A stretch of DNA of 64,000 nucleotides from Chionoecetes opilio (lineage: Eukaryota; Arthropoda; Malacostraca; Decapoda; Majidae), in the NCBI GenBank assembly GCA_016584305.1, contig JACEEZ010004794.1:47501-111500 (forward strand), written 5' to 3'. Positions 22,751 through 34,783 of the stretch are shown here, in pieces. The translations under genes and the position numbers were made by a program. How positions within the stretch are numbered: the stretch's first letter is position 1; every line of letters begins with the position of its first letter. The notes under the pieces were generated by a model that worked only from the letters and a program-made list of their open reading frames with translations, did no database searches and was not told where the DNA came from.

Positions 22751-25375
22751 ACCGGCTAGGAGGGAGGCACCGCTGCAGATTCTGTAGATGGATCTTGTAT
22801 CTCTTTAAAAGTTCCGTTCTTCCATTAACACATCTGCTACCGAGACGCCTCATCTTAGCAGTGAGGGTGTCGTGAGGCCTGGCTATGGCAGTGATCAGTC
22901 TTCCTTTTTGTTATAGTGGAAAATATTCAGGCACAAAACTTATTGTGATAATCCCCTTATAACTTTGATGCTTGCGTAGTCATGCATATTTCCCACCTTA
23001 ATTAAGGGTTGTGTGCTTCATTAAAGCCTCATCGGTAGATTGTTTTAGCAATATTTATATTTATCAATTATTTTTTTAACCAACAGATAGTGCTATCTAT
23101 GTTAACAAAGTTAATAGTGATAGGGTTAGTTTACTTAATAGCATCGCTACCCACTAAACCTTCACCAAACTAAGTAGGCAGAAGCTTTTGGTAGATGTAA
23201 CTGCACAGTAGCACCGGTGTAGTGAGGAGCTAGATGTAGCACTTTCATGATGGGCAAAATGTTGATAACCAAAGAATGTTGGCATTTAGAGTTAGAAATA
23301 CGGATACAGGCCATCGCTTTACCTTTAGACCTGACCTTTTTACCACCTGAATCTGAATGATGGAGTCCAGTGGGCGATGGGCGGGGATCCCCTCCCTCCC
23401 TGCCTCCCCCTGTGGCCAGGCAGGGGCGGGGGCAGCCTCACCCTGGGCTTTATGAATCAAAGTATGACAGAACAAAAACTTCATTCATCCTTATTGATAC
23501 TTTATATCTATAGTACAAAAAAAATAGAAAACTTCAATTGACCAAAAATAGTGTGTGTGTATCCGTCACGCTGAGAGTGAGTGGTCTGGCCTGTCACCGG
23601 CACACCCTCAGGTCTGTTATGGTTTAATAGGAGTCTATTAACACGTGGCATCTAGTATAGTCTTTTATAGTTTTATGCAATTTTTGTACCTTTTTAAGTG
23701 TGGAGACTAATGTTTGTATCAAATGTATCTTATTCTTTATAATAAGTTCGATGAATTTGATGTTACAATTGTTAAAGCCCATTAATGTTAATTATTAATT
23801 ACACAAGTATGTACTTTTATATCACTTCACTACCTCTAATGTAAGCAGCTATCAGTTCAGTTATTTTTAATCATCATTTTATTCATGTTAAATATTAGAT
23901 ATGATATTTTTATAGTCCGCACCAAGGATATAAAGCAGCTACTGATTTTTTGTTTAAGTTATAAGAAAGTGTTTGTGGTACTAAGAGGCGATGGAGTGCG
24001 GTGAAGCTTGGGTGGCTGCCTGTCCCTGCCTGCCGGGCGAGGGGCTCGGTGATGATCGCCTCCACCACCACGGCGGTGGCCACCCACCCCGCCACCTCAC
24101 TCACCCTCCTCCAACAGTAACACTTGCTCCTCAGTCTCATGGTGAACATTTTACTGAACTTCTTTTCATTATGATTCTTCAGAACGTTAGCTTTTATTTA
24201 ATGAATTTCATTTATGTAATTTATTCATTCAGATTATGCATGCTATTGTGCAGAATGTAATCTTATACATATTTTATTTTCCCAGCCAGTGTCCTCCATT
24301 GTCACAAGAATTCGTGATCAGATAAAATTCTGGACCACATTTATGCTTTTATCTTGACCTTCCATAGTATTCATGCATGATTATATGATAGAACCACATG
24401 GAAAAGATTTAGTAAAAGTATTATGCTATGTACATCGTGTCTCTAGGTTAAGTTTTGTCAACCATCTGGTACCATTTTTCTCTGATTTATGCAGTCATGT
24501 CGTGTATTGTCATTTATCTGTGCACGCAAATGGGTAATTTCAAGGACTTTCATAACATATGGAAAATGTTGAGGAAATAAAGAGCCGGAAGAGTGGAAAA
24601 AATTATGTTGATAGATGAAAGATGCAAAGATGATAAGAGAACATAGACGCAAATAAGTCTATACATACCTATATATATTTTGTATTTTCCAAGCATAGTT
24701 AATTCCTTAAATCCTGTAGCCTCATGCATTATCAATCATGAAAACCATCTATCAGGTGATCTTGCAAAGTTCTTGTCATTTAAACGGTCGATGATACGCT
24801 TCCAATTCTATTGTCGGCGTTCATCATTTAAATTATTGGCAAGAGTGTTACGGCCCGGATGCTCTTCCTGCCAGGCAACCATAGTTTTCGGCTCAGGGCC
24901 TAGGTGGATTGCCTACCATGGCTAACGAGCACCACCTGCCCGGGGCATATGCCCCCATCTTTACCTATATAAGTACACCCCTGTACACAATTTCATATAA
25001 ATGTTAATTTACACATGAAATTCTGTAAAAACTTTGACTTACCTCCACAAATAACTATATGCAAGGATCTGCATGGCCCTTAATAATAATATAATACCTC
25101 TATGGGTGAAGGCGTCCGGAATGGACCCGTTTACTCACACCTAAAACACGGAGTATTATGAAGCTTTGGATGCACTATAGGCTACATATCACTGTACTCA
25201 TATTCTTTTTGCTGAGAAATGCACCATAAATGAAATGTATGCCTTTTTTTGGGCCAAAATATCACAACACGGCGGAACGCGCTGTGATTGGTTGTGACGT
25301 AGTAGGCACAGACTCAGATCTCGCCTGATCAGCTGATCGGCTTGTTTTGGCTCAGCAGACCGCAGTACCTATCTA

Positions 25376-25588
25376 TGCATTCAACATTATGCTTGTTTTG
25401 TGCCAATGTGCAAAAAAACCACAATTAAAACTCCAGAGAATGTGTTCATAACTATGCCTAAAGAAAAGAAAAAGAGGAAACAGTGGTGGATGTCTGCAAG
25501 GCGTGATTTCTCGATGAAGGAATATTCATACTATTGCTGTGAAGACCATTTTGATGTATTATTAATGTATGTACTTGTGCATGGATAA
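25376..25588 (+). pseudogene. THAP-type zinc finger fragment
   Basis: The frame reads YACFVPMCKK (C-x4-C), then FITMPKEKKKRKQWWMSARR and SMKEYSYYCCEDHFD, ending soon after. The C...C...W...C-x2-H-F arrangement and the CEDHF ending are the hallmark of the C2CH THAP DNA-binding domain. No upstream ATG with good context was chosen; the open frame starts before 25391. It may be a first exon of a P-like transposase or a THAP protein, but no continuation was found, so it is treated as a remnant. Confidence 0.6.
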
Positions 25589-26059
25589 GTAACTTGCAAA
25601 TGATATGTAGCTGTGAGGCTTTAGCTGAGCTGTGATAAGTTGCGGGAGTGGTATGCAGTATGCAAGGCTTTTGCAAAAGGTAGGATTGAGACTAGGCTGG
25701 GTTTTTCATGTTATGTATACAACACGCACTGAGTTAGGTAAAATTTTAGAGTCCTTTCCCGCCCTTATTAGTGTTTTTTCCTCCAGACCTTCACAGATCC
25801 CTTCAGATACCTCTAAACTGTAATTATAAAGTGGGGGAGAGATGCCCCCTTCACCCCCCTCCCCTCCTTAACGACCCCCCTGGACCCCTCAAAAATATAG
25901 TGTTTAATATTACTAATTAACCTCACTATAACATAACATAACCAAATCTCACTAAATTACCTCATAACGAGACCCCCCCCCCCCCCAAAAAAAAAAATAC
26001 TAACCTAACCTACCCTTGTAAAATTATAGTTATATTTTATTAACCTAACTAACCTTACT

Positions 26060-26647
26060 AACTTGCATTACCCATACTACCGCAAGATGACCAGTAATCC
26101 TCCTTCAAGTGATGTAGTAGGTATTCACTGTGTTTGTGAATATGTAAGTTGTAGTTTATAAGGAAAAAGTGGATAGACAGATAAGTGGCCCGTGACACTA
26201 GGCAAGTGATGACGTCTGGGATCGGCATTCCTTATAGAGAGCTTAAATGAACCTGCAATGACATGTATAGCTAGAGAGATAGACGAACTCGATCATAGAG
26301 GAACAGGTAGAAATGTATGGTTAGTAAAGGTTGTAGTGGTGAGTAGAGTGACGAAGGGTGCATGTTTTGCTTATGTGGGGAAAGAAAGCCATACATTTCT
26401 ACGTGTTCCTCTATGAGTTCGTCTATCTGTCTAGCTGTACATGTCATTGCAGGTTCATTTAAGCTCCTTATAAGGAATGCCGATCCCAGAAGTCATCACG
26501 TGCCTAGGGTCACGGGCCACTTATCTCTGTCTATCCACTTTTTCCTTATAAACTACAATTTACATATTCACAAACACAGTGAATACCTACTACATCACTT
26601 GAAGGAGGATTACTGGTCATCTTGCGGTAGTAGGGGTAATGCAAGTT
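26060..26647. mobile_element. Foldback element
   Basis: The arms are inverted copies centred near 26353: 'aacttgcattacccatacta' on the left, 'taggggtaatgcaagtt' on the right. Matching runs through 'caagtgatgtagtaggtatt' and 'ataaggaaaaagtggataga'. Arms are about 270 bp with a short loop. Confidence 0.85.
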
Positions 26648-28037
26648 GGTGTATTAGTAGGTAGTACATATAGTAGCGGCCGCTTCACAGCTGTTTTGCT
26701 CTGTTGTCTGCGCTGTTGACGTCACAACATGGCGCCAGTCGTTTTAGAGCGTATAAATTTTCCTGTACTTAAATTGGCTGTATCATCAAAAATACTGTTC
26801 ACATAGAAAAATCAACATCACTGCCCAACTATATGAGGCTTGAAGATTTCAAATCAATCGTTACCTCAAGTAAAGTAAACGGGTCCATTTTGGCTGTTCA
26901 GATATGGCAGTCACATTTTGGCTACCATACTATGAATTATGAGCCATTACAGTGAATGAATTGAAACATATATGGTGAAACATTATATGAAATATATAAA
27001 AAAGTCGTGGTTGTGAAATTTTTGTTTTGAATTTGAGCAAAAAGTTCCCGCAGCAATGTTACCAAGTGGCATGTACACTTTTCCTACACCTAATGAAGTG
27101 AGTGTGCGTGTATATGTGCATTATTATCTTGAATTTATGTTTAAAGGTGTTAGTTTTTCTCATATTTGTGAATAAAATAGGATAAAAATGAATAAAATAT
27201 GAGAATACGAAATCAGTAAGGGTGGTAACCTGAGGTGGCATCAATGAACACAGCACAACACAAACCTTGGCGTTTTCGGCCTCGGCGGGACTTTTATGTT
27301 ACAAGATCGTTGTGTTTAACGTGCCCCCACGTGTTACGCTGCATTGTCAAATCATTTACACACCCAGAATAGACATATACAACTATCAAGATGGCCTGAG
27401 ATGTGAGTCTATCTCTGTATAACCCTATTTTCACCACACACGAAGTTTGGTTTGAGGAGGAGGGAGCGAGAGTGGTGTGACAGGTCTGACCAGTGACCAC
27501 AAGGCTGTCTCCCGCCCTGCACCACCACCACCACTCCACACACGCCGCAAACACTCCAGGGAAAGCAATCAAGCTGATCCAAGTTAGTCCCGGATAAATG
27601 GTTCAGTAAATGGTGATCATCATAAAGTCACTTGAACAACACAAGAGTGGGCTTGATGGGCTTAAACTGATTGTTGGCTAAATGTTGGCTAATCATGCAG
27701 CTTTGTTACCTGTAGTGTTTGTAAGGCCAGAATTCCAGCTTGTATTCACAAATCCCTGTTGTTGTCAGCCGTAGATAGAAAAGGGTATTATTTCGGTAGT
27801 GGACTTTCAAAACTAGGATTCTTACCTACATCATCGTGTAGATTTCTTCATTCTGAGTATTTTGAACCCCATTTCCCATGGCGCAATTGAATAATAATGG
27901 CGATACATATACTACCGAAAATTTACAGTTATTTCAAACAGAAACTTAAGTTAAGTTAAATCAGGTTAGGTTAGGTTAGCGGTGGGGTTTGGTTTAGTAA
28001 AGAAGATACGTATAAAAAAAAAAAAATTGGTATTATT

Positions 28038-28376
28038 ACAGATGAACACCGAATACACTTTGGTGGACGAAACTATTTTTTTCTGGTGAGTTGATGTGTT
28101 TTGAATTAATCTGCCAACCGTATCTGTTTCAAATGATATATTTCTTATTTTTTAGTTAGGTAAAGGTTAGGTTAGGTTAGGTTTAGTTTATGTTATGTTT
28201 GGTAAAGGATAGGTTAGGTTCAATTTGTTTATTTTTTTTATTTTTTGGAAATCGAAAAAAAAAAAAATATATATATTATTTGCTACAAAAACGGTTATCA
28301 GATTAATTCAAAACACATCAAAACTCACCAGAGAAAAATTGTTTCGTCCACCAAAGGAAGTTCGGTGTTCATCTGG
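28038..28376. mobile_element. Short foldback element
   Basis: 'cagatgaacaccgaatacac' at the left and 'gttcggtgttcatctg' at the right are inverted. Further matching arms include 'tggacgaaac' and 'gtgttttgaattaatctg'. TTAGG-type tracts lie in and beside the loop (28140-28220). The last motif also recurs near 37371. Confidence 0.75.
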
Positions 28377-28589
28377 AAATTTACTAGGGTTGTGCCGCAT
28401 AGGGATTTGGCCGGATAACCGGATATCCGGCAAATAGTTATTGGCCGGCTAATCTTGGTGGCCAGATCAGGATATACTGTATAACAGTCACGGCAGTTCA
28501 AGCCCATCATCATATGAAGTTTCTTGCCATCAAATGTGGAAATAGTATTGAGGTATATTTGGTTCCAAAGACTTATAGCAAAAAAATTG

Positions 28590-29080
28590 GGTAAAATTCT
28601 AGTGTTTGCCCATACTCTCCCACAGGTCCCCAAACATGTTTGGGGACCTGTGGGAATGCGGGGTTTTCGGGTGGGGAACAAATTTTGTGTCGGAAACACG
28701 TAATTTAAGAGTTGTGTAGGGGGATAAAATTCCCTAGATCTAGGGAAATTTCCTTATATCTAGAGAAATTTGCCTAACCAAATATAACCTAACCTAACCT
28801 AAACAAATATAACCTAACCTCTTAGCCATGGGGGTGGGGGTTCTCGACACTTCGGTCATCATTCTGTGAGGATCGTCAGTCAGCTTCACACGTTTCTGGA
28901 CTCAGAAGAAATCCAATGAATTTTCCCTAGATCTAGGGAATATTTTCAACACCCCTAACTCAGAAACGATGTGGTTGCAACGCATATTTTGTACCCCAGC
29001 CAAATATCCCGGCATTCCCCCAGGTCCCCAAGCTTGTTTTGTGGGAGAGGGGGAGTATGGGCAAACACTAGAATAATACC
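28590..29080. mobile_element. TIR element, 'TCTAGTGTTTGCCCATAC' family, copy 2
   Basis: Inverted ends as in copy 1 (6281-6873). The interior has the same 'ggttctcgacacttcggtca' and 'ccctagatctaggg' blocks and a shorter CCTAACCTAA tract at about 28770-28820. Confidence 0.8.
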
Positions 29081-29224
29081 AAAAATTGCCCCGCCTGCCA
29101 ACCGTGTACTTGACTGCGAGATTGGTTCATAGGGTAGGTAGGAGGGTCGTGCCTACGTAGGAGTCAAAATGATGACAATTGGGTGGTAAAATGACTTATC
29201 ACACACGCTGACACACACATACAC

Positions 29225-29229
<5 letters not shown>

Positions 29230-29311
<82 letters not shown>

Positions 29312-29399
29312 TCTCTCTCTTTTCTCATCTTTCATACTTATTTCTCTCTCTTCTTCCTCCTCCTCCTCCTCCTCCTCCTCCTCCTCCTCCTCCTCCTCT
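29230..29399. repeat. (TC)n then (TCC)n microsatellites
   Basis: A pure TC tract runs at 29230-29305, and a (TCC)n tract at about 29354-29399, separated by mixed pyrimidines. Confidence 0.95.
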
Positions 29400-29443
29400 C
29401 CTTCCTCTCCCTCTTGCTCTTTCTACACACACTCCCTCTAATA

Positions 29444-30346
29444 GGTATTATTCTAGTGTTTGCCCATAGGGGCTACTCCCCCTCTCCCACAAAACAAGCT
29501 TGGGGACCTGGGGGAATGTGAGATATTTGGCTGGGGTACAAAATATGCGTCGCAACCACATAGTTTTTGAGTTGGGTGTTGAAAAAATTCCCTAGATCTA
29601 GGGAAAATTCATTGGATTTTTTCTGAGTCCAGAGACGTGTAAACCTGACTGACGATCCTCACAGAATGATGACCGAAGTGTCGAGACCCCCCCCCCCCCC
29701 CCCCCCCCCAAGAGGTTAGGTTAGGATAGGTTATATTTGGTTATATTTGTTTAAGTTAGGTTAGGTTTGGTTAGGTTAGAGGAGAAAGAGATGAGAAGGC
29801 AGATGCCACAGGCAGAGCTGGGCACTAAATACATTGAATGTATTTAAATACTAAATACATGGGATAAATGTATTTAAATACTAAATACATTTTACGAATG
29901 TATTTAAATACTAAATACATCAATTGCATTTAAATACATTTGTAAATACATTTTAAATACACACAAATTTTAACATGTCCGAAAAAAACTAGATTTCCTT
30001 AGGATTTCCTTCGATTTTGGGTTTCCTTAGATATTTCCTTCTCAGGCCTAAATTTCCTAAAAATAAGGAAATTTCCTTGAAAATGAAAACACTGGTTCAC
30101 TGTAACATCAGGATTGCCAGATAGTTGGGCGGGTTTATGGCCAAATTAACTGATAAAAAAGTATTTACATTTTTATATTAAAAGTATTTAAATACAATGT
30201 ATTTATAAATACATTTCTAAATACACAAACGTATTTAAATACGTATTTAAATACAAATGTATTTAAATACTGCCCAGCTCTGCCCACAGGTCCCCAAACT
30301 TGTTTGGGGGAGGTGGGAGAGTATGGGCAAACACTAGAAATTTACC
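29444..30346. mobile_element. TIR element, 'TCTAGTGTTTGCCCATAC' family, copy 3, interrupted
   Basis: In inverted orientation relative to copies 1 and 2. It contains a C-run, a TTAGG-type tract (about 29711-29780), and the hAT-type MITE at 29813-30282 inserted into its 'cccacaggtcccc' segment. Confidence 0.8.
29813..30282. mobile_element. hAT-type MITE, 'CAGAGCTGGGCA' family, copy 2
   Basis: Same TIRs and GTATTTAAATAC-rich interior as 10509-11021. Flanks are 'gccacagg' (29805-29812) and 'cccacagg' (30283-30290), a 7/8 target duplication. Confidence 0.9.
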
Positions 30347-30798
30347 CTCTAATATGACATTGTCACTACTGTATGTCTGTATCATGTATGCATGTACGTA
30401 TGTATGTATGTTTGTGTGTATAAGTGAGAAAGTGAGAGAGAGCATACGATAAGCAGGTTGTGATAAGGAGGGTGTGTACGTATGTCAGTCTTGTGTGTGT
30501 GTGTTTATTAATTGTCCATTTAAAAATGTATAAATCATCAATATCGCCAAGGTAGATTCTAATCATGTCATTTTTTTGTAATACAAAATCAAACATCAAA
30601 ATATTAAAAATTAAAAAATATAAATTCAAAATATATAGAAACTCAAAAAAGAAAAATAGAAAAGAAAAATATAAAAACCAATTAATAAAAAAAAGAAGTA
30701 TAAAAATATTAAAATACGTATAAAAAAATAAAATGTAAAAAATCATATAATATAGAAAATCATAAAGTATGAAAAATTAAATATATAAAAAATCAATA

Positions 30799-32564
30799 GT
30801 GCCGACCGGCGTAATTTGGTCCTGGTTTTGACAAACTTTGATCTAGTTTCCATATCTATTGAAATAAACAAACAAAAAGTTAATACAATCATAGGAGGGT
30901 CACTACCTATGTCATTAAACTTTGAACAAATTTTCATTACAGCTCTGTTAGCAATACATTGCGAAGTGCGGACCGCATTGTTACATTAAATGGGGTAAAT
31001 CGGTCCTAACTCTGGGGTAAATTGGTCATATATATATATAAAAAAAATACTTTTTTTCTTCAAAATTTGACAAACCTCCAAAAACTTAAACAACATGTCG
31101 TACCTTGCCCATGGACACTATCGAAATTCTGTGAGCTGTTCTTCACATTCTCTGGTTAGGCGGAAAAGATGACCAACACGCACACGTTTGGGTTCCAGTC
31201 TTTGAGTTCCTAGTCTTTCTTCTTTTTCTAGGTCTATGTTAGTTTTCTTTTATAATTTCTAAGCATTGTTACTTAATTTAGTAATATTTTACACTAGGGC
31301 CAGAATTCCCTACACAATTGGGAGTATGGTTTCTGTTTACCTTATTGGATTCTAGGAAACATTATCTCTATGAACTTCCGTCACAAGGCACTTCTTTCGG
31401 AGATATAAGATGTTTTTAATAGGAAGGAGATCCGAGTGTATAGGAGATATGAAAATTAAACTAACCTAACCCCACCTTTTGACTCACTAACCTAACCTAA
31501 TCTAAGCTAACCCACGCTTTAACTTCCAAACTAAAGTCAAATCTGCATTAAAAAAGTGTCCGCGGCAAGGGAAGAACAGAGGCGATGCAGGTTCACAAGA
31601 GGAAGAAGAGTCAGGCGCATGTAAACACTTGTCTCTCGCCTCCCTATAAACATGTCATTATCTTCGAAAGTAATGATTTGCGACGGAAACTCATAGAGAA
31701 AATGTTTCCTAGAATTCAATAAGGTAAACAGAACCACACTCCCAATTGTGTAGGGAATTTCGGTCCTAATGTAAAATAATACCGTTAGGTTACGTAATCA
31801 ATGCCCATGTTAGGTTAGTTAACTAGCAGGGAGGTATGGGGGGCATAGCCCCCCAGTTATGTCAGGAGAGTATTGGTTTATAGGAAGTATTGGTTGAAAC
31901 TGCACATTTACCGTATCCATTAAGGTAAACAGAAATCATTCTCCCAATTGTGTAGAGAATTCTGGTCTTTGAGTAAAAATTTACCCTTAATTTATATACC
32001 AGCACCCTTAAACTAATTCCATATTAGCATTCAACAACCTGAAACAAAAGAAACAAGTGCAAATAAGCAGTTAATCCTCACCGTGATATGCCGTGTGGGG
32101 TACATTATACTGGGTCCAATTTACCCCGCGAGTGTTTTTGTCACCGGGGTAAATACGGACCCAAACTGAGCATTGATCATACGAAAATGAGACAAGATAG
32201 AGCATTTCTGATATGTTCATGTTAAAGTAGAGGAAAAACACTATATAACGCTTATTTACAAGAATGTACTCCATCTCGTATTTGAATCCCATGAAAATTT
32301 GCCAAATCAGCTGATTTTGTAAACAAACTTCGCCGCAACTTTTTTTTGCTGTCATTTTACTTTTTTTCTATTTTGGTTCCTGGGTTCAGTTACATGTTGA
32401 TATTTATATTCATATTAATACTAGAAATGTTAAAATGGTTGTTTTACTACATGGGATATTCAAAACTGTTACACTCTTATTTATATTAAAACAAACACCA
32501 AAGCAAAGATGGCGGTCCGAATAGAACCGGTCCGTTGGAAGGACCAAATTACCCCGGTCGGCAC
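30799..32564. mobile_element. TIR element with TA flanks, 'GTGCCGACCGG' ends
   Basis: The ends are near-perfect inverted repeats: 'gtgccgaccggcgtaatttg' left and the complement of 'gtgccgaccggggtaatttg' right. Both are flanked by TA. The interior carries further 'ggggtaaat' motifs with 'cggtcc' or 'cggacc' at the left (about 30992, 31011) and right (about 32144). A foldback element (about 31296-31771) and a repeat shared with 8672-8805 (31791-31915) sit inside. No transposase was found. TA flanks suggest Tc1/mariner-like mobilisation. Confidence 0.7.
31296..31771. mobile_element. Foldback element nested in the GTGCCGACCGG element
   Basis: 'ttccctacacaattgggagt' and 'ttctaggaaacattatctct' on the left have inverted counterparts at about 31688-31760. 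A partial third copy of one end occurs near 31921-31970. Confidence 0.7.
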
Positions 32565-32591
32565 TAAATAAATAAAAAAAATAAAAAATAA

Positions 32592-32628
32592 TAATAATAT
32601 ATATATAATATATATAATATATAATATA

Positions 32629-32683
<55 letters not shown>

Positions 32684-32685
32684 AT

Positions 32686-32734
<49 letters not shown>

Positions 32735-32744
32735 ATCACTTATA
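32592..32744. repeat. (TA)n microsatellite
   Basis: Long TA/ATT tract directly after the GTGCCGACCGG element. Confidence 0.9.
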
Positions 32745-33012
32745 CATAGGTCTAGGAATGCTTCTCTATCAGTCCCATTTAAACCTTAAGATCGGTATAC
32801 GATATATAGATTTTTTATATAATTTTCAGGAACGCAACCCAAGCGTAAAACGGGAGAGACCTGTACTGTACTAGTGAGGCTTGTAGGTAACCCACCCACC
32901 ACTTGTAGGTTCCCAGCAGTGGCCTTGAAAAGTGAGGCTTGTGGCTACATCATAAAGTAATTTCACCTGCTCACCTGACATTACCAAAAACTGCATGATT
33001 CTCAAGGGACTA

Positions 33013-33122
33013 CACTACCCTCCGAGTTTCACGCTATGCGAGTTTCGTGATCCTTCGAGTTTCGCGCTGAGTCCTAAATTCTTATCATCCCGACTTTCGC
33101 GCATTATATCCCCGAGTTTCGC

Positions 33123-33172
<50 letters not shown>

Positions 33173-34414
33173 CGTGTGTGCGTGTGTGCGTGTGTGCCTA
33201 CAGCGCCGTTAGGCAGTGACCTCCAGGAGTGGAATGGTAGGCCCTGGAGGTTAACTTGAGGGCTGTGATGGTTGGCCCTTGCCCGTGGTGGCGCAGACAG
33301 AATTTCTATAGTGACGCCTGTGATTAGAGGCTCATGCCGCCCCCTGTGTCCTCCGATGCACTCGCAATCGAAGGTAGAGTTAATGGGCAGCGTGTGGGTG
33401 TTCTTAGGCCACTCAACGGTGCAGAGAAAGATTTTAAGTGGATTTTACAGCCCTCATCAAGGATCGAACTCGGATCACCGAGAACGCCACTCGGAGACTT
33501 CTTCTTCTTGTGACCCTTTCTGCTTAGTATCACTTTGTAGGTCGTCTGTCAAGCTCGTGCTCGAGCTTGACATATATCTTGACGCTACCCACTCTGCTAC
33601 CGCCTCCCATAAGAGACGTACGGGACACGTCTTCCTTCCTTCCTGTTTAGTATAGTATTATAATAGGCTTAGTATAGCTTGTAGTTTTGCTTTGTTTTTT
33701 TCCATTTGTTTGTGTTTTTCTCTACAGGAGCAGCCGGTGTCACATAAGATAGGTAACACCTCAAAATAAGTAGCACCTTACCGTACACCCCCGCCGTTCC
33801 TTACTATTTACCGCAAAATACTCCTTTATAAGTGATTAACCATGACGTGTGTGCGGTACTGTGGTTTCTGGAGGTACTGGAGGAGACGGGAGCGAAGAGA
33901 GGAAGGCATTGTGACAGTGTTATTGCCGTATAACACTGTCACACAACCATCAGCTGACAAGATATGTGTCAAGCTCACTCACCCAGACCAAAACAGCATC
34001 CGCTGGGTGACTCCCAACTCGAGCTCAATCTCAAGCTCCTCTCCTCCCTGCTCTTCTCTACGTAGTGTTGGCCGAAGCCACCACCCCGGGAGGCGGGTCA
34101 CAAACCCTAGGCTAACACCCAGTACCCATTCACTGTTGGGTGGACAGGGGCTTGGGGCATTTTCAGGATATTTTTTGGGGGAAAAAGTGAGTCTTATAAG
34201 CTGTAAAATACGGTAGGTACACAACCCTCAAGTTAACCTCCAGGGCCTACCATCCCACCCCTGGAGGTCACTGCCTAACGGCGCTGTAGACACACACACA
34301 CCCAAAAAAAACAAAAAAAAAAACAGACTAAATAAGCATTTTTAGTGTTTTTAATACCCGAGTTTCGCGCTATGCCTCCGGAAGAAAGCAAGCGCGAAAC
34401 TCGGGAGGGTAGTG
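33013..34414. mobile_element. Tc1/mariner (pogo-like) TIR element, 'CACTACCCTC' ends
   Basis: The left end is CACTACCCTCCGAGTTTCAC and the right end is the complement of CACTACCCTCCCGAGTTTCG. Both are flanked by TA. The left subterminal region carries five 'gagtttcgc'-like repeats (33022-33123), and the right has two. Inside, a second inverted pair (33196-33265 versus 34222-34296, 'cgccgttaggcagtgacctc') marks a nested foldback. No intact transposase was found; the short frames inside are not recognised. Confidence 0.75.
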
Positions 34415-34783
34415 TATAAGGAAACATGCATTTTTTTTCACCAATGGTCACCCACATGCCTAACATTCCTAACCTTATGTCATCATATAGGTATGTTAAT
34501 TATAATCTTGCACACCATATGTATATACTCATTAGGTATTGATGATGAATGATAATTATTTTTATCCATTTATCACTTTGGTAACAGACTCCAGTGGAAT
34601 ATGGAATATGTTCCTCCGTGAATCAGACTAAGAAGATGCCACTGCTTATGGGCATCAGGTGAAGCCTGTAGCGGTTTGTTTTGTAGGAGTGCTTCCTCCA
34701 TCAGTGTGCCAGTGCCTTGCAAATCTGTTATTGACCTGAAGCTTTAGCATATCTCATTTTCAAACATTCAAACAAGTGTCACC

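Larger units (their letters stand above)
25120..26889. mobile_element. TIR-bounded element containing a THAP-domain fragment
   Basis: A perfect 16-bp inverted repeat bounds the segment: AATGGACCCGTTTACT at 25120-25135 and its complement at 26874-26889. The interior holds a THAP zinc-finger fragment (25376-25588) and a separate foldback element (26060-26647). THAP domains are the DNA-binding part of P-type transposases, so a P-like origin is possible. No target-site duplication is obvious, and the rest of a transposase is missing. Confidence 0.5.
22751..34783. other. Transposon-dense intergenic region
   Basis: No intact cellular gene recognised. Bases 22751-25119 probably include the 3' UTR of the lipid phosphatase and otherwise show nothing. 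From 25120 onward the region is a series of terminal-inverted-repeat and foldback elements, listed separately, with short unassigned stretches between them (26890-28037, 30347-30798). Confidence 0.6.
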
